From the NCBI GenBank assembly GCA_014898425.1, contig RCSZ01000005.1, forward strand, positions 2,010,501 through 2,074,500: a stretch of 64,000 bases of DNA, written 5' to 3'. The DNA is from Botryotinia globosa (Eukaryota > Ascomycota > Leotiomycetes > Helotiales > Sclerotiniaceae). A model generated the notes under the pieces. That model was not told the origin of the DNA. It did no database searches and worked only from the letters and a program-made list of their open reading frames with translations. Shown in pieces: positions 62,569 to 64,000 of the stretch (its first letter is position 1; every line of letters starts with the position of its first letter). Position numbers and translations under genes: made by a program.

Positions 62569-62961
62569 TTATAGTGAGATGGAGGTGGTAGTTCCATGCC
62601 TCGTATCTGCGATCCTACTCCAAGCAGAACTTGTGTTGCCAATGATCGCTCTGCTCACATCCCCCATCGTAACTCTAAGTTGATCGTTGGAAATAGCATA
62701 TGATAGGAGGATCCTCCGAATGCTTTGATGAATGAAAGTGGTTAAACAAGAGAGTAGAGTATACCCCATTAGACTCATAAATAGAAGAATAATCGAATTC
62801 ATAACCAGTTTTTCTCCCGGAGTCAATACATATGCCGAGAATGTAACCTCATATCGGTAATTCATGAGTCGGATTTGGTATGTTAAGTTGTCTATGAAAG
62901 ACCCTTGCCTGCAACGCTTTGGTGAACTAAGAAAGGAGTATGAGTATGAAGAATGGGACAT
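62569..62961 (-). CDS. Small protein resembling serine palmitoyltransferase small subunit
   Basis: A 130-aa frame. The stretch YRYEVTFSAYVLTPGEKLV followed by a hydrophobic membrane segment (NSIILLFMSLMGYTLLSCL) matches my memory of the SPT small-subunit family (PF11779). In that family a short Tyr/Phe-rich helix, a P-x-E motif and one membrane helix activate the Lcb1/Lcb2 enzyme of sphingolipid synthesis at the ER. Family members are usually under about 100 aa, so the N-terminal ~33 residues (Ser-rich) or the last ~35 after AISND may be mis-modelled; a GTGAGC in the 3' part could be a donor. The family call rests on one short motif. Confidence 0.6.
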   Translation of the reverse strand: MSHSSYSYSFLSSPKRCRQGSFIDNLTYQIRLMNYRYEVTFSAYVLTPGEKLVMNSIILLFMSLMGYTLLSCLTTFIHQSIRRILLSYAISNDQLRVTMGDVSRAIIGNTSSAWSRIADTRHGTTTSISL

Positions 62962-64000
62962 ATTGAGGGTGAAGGACTCGAATGTGTGAAGTTTTATTGG
63001 ATAATCAAGGAATCTGTGATGGGTATGATTGGGTGGTATAACTTGATGTCTGGAACAGGATTATTCTGTGCGTATTGAGCAATGAGATATTGGTAAAATG
63101 CGTTTCCAACGGCCTATTGAAATGCTGAAAACAGGATTTCAGATCGCAATGGCACTCAGTCTGTAATATGTTCCCAATATGTATAGAAATATCTAGACAA
63201 TGAATGAGATGCAAAGAGATGTCTATCAATATATACATATATATAAACAAAGACTTTCTTGGAAAGTTGTTGGTCAGGCGACATGGCTCCTCAGATTCTC
63301 TCTCTGTGATGTAAACGTGGTAGGACAACACACGCATATACTCTGTATAGCTTCAAAAGTTTTGGGATGCTTCCATGTACATATTCCCGTCATCAAGTTT
63401 GACGCATGAATTTCGCTGAATAATAACACTTGCTATTGGTCAAAGACCTTTCTCCTGAGCGGAAATGGGAAAAGAACGACGGCATGGAGCGGTTTCATCG
63501 GATAGAGTATATCTTCTAAGCAAAGAAAGATCTGAAAGTGGTTCCCGATTCATGAAGCCAGGAAATTCGCATTATGTAACAGTTTTTGTGCTCGGGGTTT
63601 CGATGCTGATACCTGAGCTGTATAATTCGTATGTTGAGGGCAGAGAGATACATCATATACGTGTGAAGATACATTCTTCCTCTTCATATTGAATTTAGTC
63701 CATTGCCCATCTCAAAGATATAGTCGCAACGGTGTGTGGTGATATATAACAGAATATCGAGGGAAGCAAATACTCAATCTAGGAGACTTCGTGTATCAAG
63801 AGTGTCCGGGCAACCTGTTCAGGAATGATGTAATGTCAAGTTGTGGAAACGCTGAATACCGAACCCAATCATTTGTATATCGGGGATTGAAATAAGTTCT
63901 CTGAAAGAAGATCTCAATATACCTTGCATGCAGGTGGTGTTGTACAGATCATTCGTTAGTCCAAGTTGTATTTACAGGAATGGGTTATCCTAGTTGATGA
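62962..64000. other. Right end of the window, no convincing gene
   Basis: Ordinary composition. The frames at 63005-63337 (minus, 110 aa) and 63465-63692 (plus, 75 aa) have no recognisable motif and no splice support that I could find. They may belong to a gene extending past the window, but nothing shows it. Confidence 0.4.

Overview
The window is nuclear DNA from a filamentous ascomycete (Pezizomycotina). The evidence is short introns (about 45-160 nt) with GTAAGT-type donors and CTAAC-type branch sites, a Zn2Cys6 regulator, a GH16 glucanase, an F-box/ankyrin protein, a choline sulfatase, and long A+T-rich blocks of dead transposons that carry the C-to-T / G-to-A signature of repeat-induced point mutation (RIP). 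The truncated kinase looks like a family I associate with Leotiomycetes (Helotiales). That placement is an inference, and I cannot name a species.

Layout. 1-3.5 kb: A+T-rich island with a terminal-inverted-repeat (TIR) element split by a ~978-bp solo-LTR-like insertion, a 28-copy 9-bp minisatellite and an inverted fragment of the same LTR-like repeat. 6.6-12.2 kb: a Zn2Cys6 transcription factor (+) convergent with an F-box/ankyrin gene (-). 15.3-16.7 kb: a RING-type gene that may be decaying. 17.6-27.1 kb: a dense transposon block. It holds a complete but heavily mutated Ty3/gypsy element (17842-24393, 150-bp LTRs, target duplication AAGAA), a fold-back element beside it, and a TA-flanked TIR element with a second TIR element nested inside. 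28.2-31.4 kb: a non-autonomous hAT-like element, a small disordered-protein gene, two TA-flanked MITEs and an intron-containing tRNA-Gly(GCC) gene. 31.4-37.9 kb: no convincing protein gene, many simple repeats. 37.9-39.7 kb: choline sulfatase (-). 39.7-45.4 kb: no convincing gene. 45.4-46.3 kb: secreted GH16 enzyme (+). 47.8-48.7 kb: protein-kinase pseudogene ending about 220 bp before a solo LTR and a full-length, mutated Ty1/copia element (49057-54787). 56.4-62.9 kb: gene-rich end, all minus strand, with a Lys/Glu-rich probably nucleolar protein, a rhomboid protease and a small protein resembling the serine palmitoyltransferase small subunit; a third MITE lies among them.

The genes do not form one pathway or a recognisable biosynthetic cluster. 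What stands out is the structure: two LTR retrotransposons with matched LTRs and target duplications, LTR copies mutated to very different degrees, nested TIR elements, and decaying genes at the transposon borders. I found no clear previously undescribed functional system. The best candidates for a second look are the LTR mutation asymmetries, the tandem-LTR junction of the copia element, the kinase pseudogene and the RING-like gene lacking a zinc ligand.
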